Assembly: GCF_004000865.1 (NCBI RefSeq)
Contig: NZ_BIMB01000031.1
Coordinates: 19,504 to 83,503 of the forward strand
Direction: 5' to 3'
Length of the DNA: 64,000 nt
From: Paenibacillus elgii NBRC 100335
GTDB lineage: Bacteria > Bacillota > Bacilli > Paenibacillales > NBRC-103111
In this document: piece after piece, positions 61,743-64,000 of the stretch
How the letters are laid out: each line of letters begins with the position of its first letter
Position numbering within the stretch: position 1 is the first letter of the stretch
Translations under genes and position numbers: made by a program
Notes under the pieces: model-generated
Told to the model about the DNA's origin: nothing
The model's database searches: none
Seen by the model: the letters and a program-made list of their open reading frames with translations, nothing else

Positions 61743-62323
61743 AAAGTACTCTCACCATTCATTTCGGTTATATATTTAAACAAGTTTGGAATTGGCGCAA
61801 TATTTAATCGATCTTGTAACCGTTCCGAAATGAAACTAATCTCATGCTGTCTTGAGATGCTACTTTCTTTATAATATTTTTCGATATCTTCTAACATATC
61901 GGACTCTTTGTGATACCTGCCGAACCTTTCCAAAATATAAAACTCTTTAAGTGTAAGAAAGATAGAAAAAAGATCTCGAATATGATGTGCAACCAGCTTT
62001 AAAGGATTATCAAACATCATCGGTTGAATAAATAAGATCGGAGCCGCGTCCAAGTCTTCAATGCGTCCATTCTTTGTATCAAAGGCAAAATGGTCGCCAC
62101 CCATTCCAGTGAAAGCAAAAACAATGGCATCATCCGGCGTACAGTCGTATTTAGACCCTTCTTCTCTGCAAATATCAATGCCTATGTAATGCCCAAGTGA
62201 CAGGTTATTTTCTTTCCTCAACTCATCATCTAAATGAATTAAGCAATTTATCGTCTTGGAGTTGTTCATGGCTTTGCCCAACTTAATTCCCCCTAAATCA
62301 TCATGAAAAATGACATCATTCAT
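61739..62323 (-). CDS. SUKH/SMI1-like hypothetical protein
   Basis: A 194-residue acidic protein. DDAIVFAFTGMGGDHFAFDT followed by DLDAAPILFIQPMMFDNPLKLVAHHIRDLFSIFL resembles SMI1/KNR4 (SUKH) domains, many of which are immunity proteins against contact toxins. No toxin gene is next to it. It is co-translated with the 131-residue gene. The low G+C supports horizontal transfer. The family call is tentative. Confidence 0.55.
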   Translation of the reverse strand: MNDVIFHDDLGGIKLGKAMNNSKTINCLIHLDDELRKENNLSLGHYIGIDICREEGSKYDCTPDDAIVFAFTGMGGDHFAFDTKNGRIEDLDAAPILFIQPMMFDNPLKLVAHHIRDLFSIFLTLKEFYILERFGRYHKESDMLEDIEKYYKESSISRQHEISFISERLQDRLNIAPIPNLFKYITEMNGESTL

Positions 62324-62489
62324 CTACCTTCTCCGAGCAGAACGTAATGTCATTTAATCCCTAGTGCCTATTGCTTTATTTCGCTTTTCCTTAAGCAATT
62401 ACATTTCCAGACTACCCTTCAAATGCCGGCCTGGCTTCATCTGCTGTCAACTCTTCTCGTTCCCCATCAATAATCAAACGATTCGTCTT

Positions 62490-62741
62490 TCTCTGAGTTA
62501 TTAGTCCGCCTCTGGAGCGCCCAATGGCCTGAAATTGCTGCGCCCTTTTGCCCCGGCCCCATGCCGATGACGCGTCCGGTAAATCGCGCCAAGGCGCGCC
62601 GGTTCTTGCGATCTAGAGCATCGCGTTCAGCATTGTCCGATTATTTTTTGCTGGTCGTCCACCTTGCTTTTTTCGCTCGAAAGGTAACAAATCTTTAATC
62701 ATATTCCATTGATCGCCTTGTATTTCGTATCTTCTTGTCAT
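62490..62741 (-). pseudogene. IS5-type transposase remnant
   Basis: From ATG 62741, MTRRYEIQGDQWNMIKDLLPF and GGRPAKNNRTMLNAML match IS5-group transposase N-termini. An in-frame TAG follows where LWIARTG is expected (here L-stop-IARTG). It continues APWRDLPDA, then jumps to QAIGRSRGGL, a motif normally further along. The copy is internally deleted and nonfunctional. Confidence 0.75.
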
Positions 62742-62759
62742 ATCCTGATTCTACCACTT

Positions 62760-63003
62760 TTTTTGCTTGAGTTATAGTTTGAAGACAGACGCTTCACAAC
62801 GGCTTTGCCCCAAACAAACGTGTACCGATTCGCATTGGCTTCGATCTTTAGCGAAACCGGTTAATGGTTCGAAAGTCTGGACGTTGTCTGCCCGCGATCC
62901 ACATAACCACCCCCGGGGTAAGCCGCGTCAAAGATGGCGTCGTCGAGCCGATTCACGGCGGCATTCACAACGCGAACGAGGTTTCTTTTGTTCTCTCCGA
63001 TAC
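62760..63003. other. Uninterpreted stretch beside the IS remnant
   Basis: About 240 bp between the transposase remnant and the NRPS-end terminator. The open frames lack ribosome sites and known motifs. Given the neighbouring IS remnant, decayed mobile DNA is the simplest reading. Confidence 0.4.
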
Positions 63004-63050
63004 AAAAAAAGGGTGTCCACTAGCCATTTTTATGGCTCTGGGACACCCTC
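63004..63050 (-). terminator. Terminator of the NRPS gene, possibly an IS end
   Basis: AGGGTGTCC / GGACACCCT with inner AGCCA / TGGCT forms a long hairpin, and the minus strand ends in seven Ts. The sequence GAGGGTGTCCC also resembles ends of several insertion sequences. Confidence 0.75.
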
Positions 63051-63126
63051 TTAATCTGCGGCTGGCACAGTTTTATTAACTTGCACCTCGCCTAAGTGTT
63101 GCTTTCTCCATCAGTCATTTTCCCAA

Positions 63127-64000
63127 TTACGGATTTGACGTGAGTGTTTTGGAAATAATGCCGTTTACGATAAGCCGAAGAACTTTGACATTCTCCTCAA
63201 TAAATCCGGTGCCGAGCAACTCATCATGGTTACCGACAATGTCATATTCTGTATAGTTCGCCATTGAGGAAGACTTCCATAATAAGGTATCCCCTAGAGC
63301 GGCGGTTCCTGCAACAGAGCCATCGGCGATTAATGCATGAATGTTCGCTTGAACGGTTCCCATATTTACGAGTTCATTCTTATACGTTAAATAAGCATAC
63401 ATTTTATTTTTTACTTTTTCCCGAATGGACGGTGTGAATAAGTGCTGCTGGTAGGAGAATTCATTCAGGGCATCCTCGACCTCGCTATCTATCTCCTTGA
63501 GCGACCTTTCTATTTTATCCGTCCTTCTGCAAGAGTCAAGCATTACAATATCCGATACGGAATAACCTCGTTGCTCCATGGCCTTGGCAACCTCAAAAGC
63601 AAGATTACCTCCCAACGAATAACCGAGAAGTATATAAGGCCCTTTCGGTTGAATATTTATAATGGACTCGACATACTGGGTCAGCAACTCTTCGCCATGG
63701 AAACGGTCACCAATAAACTCCAGGCCATAGACCACACAGTGATTTTCGAGTTGCTTGGCCATTTCATGATAGACAATGCTATAACCGGATACTGGCGGGA
63801 AGCAAAACATATTTACAGGTCCATGCTCATTCAAACGGATAATCTCACTCTCATCGTTGCCATGCTCTTCTTCAAACCTGTGTTTACTAATTTCACGGGC
63901 CATTTCCTCGATGGTCGGCATATTAAACACGGTATGAAGGGGAAGATTGACTCCTATGACCGAATGAACCTGGGTAAGCAATTGCAGCACCTTTAGCGAG
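63127..64000 (-). CDS. NRPS/PKS C-terminal carrier protein and thioesterase (cut by window edge)
   Basis: The frame is open to the right edge, so this is the 3' end of a larger synthetase. The first codons read S-L-K-V-L at the phosphopantetheine position (Ser codon 63997-63999) and lead into a peptidyl-carrier end (QVHSVIGVNLPLHTVFNMPTIEEMA). A type I thioesterase of about 240 residues follows, with VNMFCFPPVSGYSIVYHEMA, the nucleophile in GYSLGGNLAFEVA, and a likely catalytic His in VGNHDELLGTGF. It releases the finished peptide or polyketide. Earlier modules and the product lie outside the window. Confidence 0.88.
   Translation of the reverse strand, partial: SLKVLQLLTQVHSVIGVNLPLHTVFNMPTIEEMAREISKHRFEEEHGNDESEIIRLNEHGPVNMFCFPPVSGYSIVYHEMAKQLENHCVVYGLEFIGDRFHGEELLTQYVESIINIQPKGPYILLGYSLGGNLAFEVAKAMEQRGYSVSDIVMLDSCRRTDKIERSLKEIDSEVEDALNEFSYQQHLFTPSIREKVKNKMYAYLTYKNELVNMGTVQANIHALIADGSVAGTAALGDTLLWKSSSMANYTEYDIVGNHDELLGTGFIEENVKVLRLIVNGIISKTLTSNP

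Noticed and set aside
62864..63079. Plus-strand open frame beside the IS remnant
   Set aside because: No ribosome site; it runs through the terminator hairpin of the opposing NRPS gene and matches no known family.

Overview
The window looks like a chromosomal segment of a Paenibacillus-type Gram-positive bacterium. Evidence: about half G+C, strong AGGAGG-like ribosome sites with frequent GTG/TTG starts, a YesM-type kinase beside a sugar ABC operon, a CuA-less menaquinol oxidase operon with Sco and heme A enzymes, many small GNAT/DinB/DUF genes, and an NRPS thioesterase at the right edge. I see no tRNA, rRNA or CRISPR array.

Layout. 1-5030: carbohydrate ABC importer (binding protein, two permeases) with a partial sensor kinase, a near-consensus cre site and a DeoR-type regulator. 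5121-8981: a tyrosine-phosphatase-like gene, then an overlapping pair, a D-2-hydroxyacid-dehydrogenase-fold protein lacking its catalytic Glu/His and a PLP enzyme of the O2-dependent arginine oxidase family. A Mur ligase without its N-terminal domain is divergent from the pair. This trio is the best candidate for a little-described biosynthetic system. 9129-12408: a degenerate J-domain/TPR protein with a DUF1266 partner. 12499-17612: housekeeping and accessory genes, including a frameshifted YqeK-like HD phosphohydrolase. 17726-23930: a DUF3238-like gene and a glycosidase-like gene, then a HAD phosphatase / MFS / class III aminotransferase / Zn-dehydrogenase operon that resembles azasugar pathways in its logic. 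24413-34240: small regulator-enzyme pairs (HxlR, PadR), LysE, a first CtaB, MOSC, HelD, nitrilase and ABM genes. 34838-48979: accessory genes, including an orphan 527-aa protein with an eCIS-effector-like N-terminus and a C-terminal CILQ, a macrodomain protein, a Nudix fusion, and a MerR-methyltransferase fusion behind a classic 19-bp-spacer MerR promoter.

49079-61191: malic enzyme, then ctaA divergent from a hisC-like gene, and the large operon qoxA-qoxB-qoxC-qoxD-ctaB-cytochrome c-sco-resA. A previously unremarked promoter module (TGGRTGGTKAC, two bases, exactly 16 bp, a -10-like hexamer, usually with a second half-site 12-13 bp upstream) occurs five times here. It precedes qoxA, ctaA, the hisC-like gene and the dapA-like gene, and also points leftward into the hisC/dapA gap. 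It appears to tie respiration to an aminotransferase/aldolase/phosphatase set. 61347-64000: AT-rich orphan genes, a decayed IS5-type transposase, and the end of an NRPS (carrier protein plus thioesterase).

Start sites were chosen from visible Shine-Dalgarno spacing. Family names come from recalled motifs; no database search was run.
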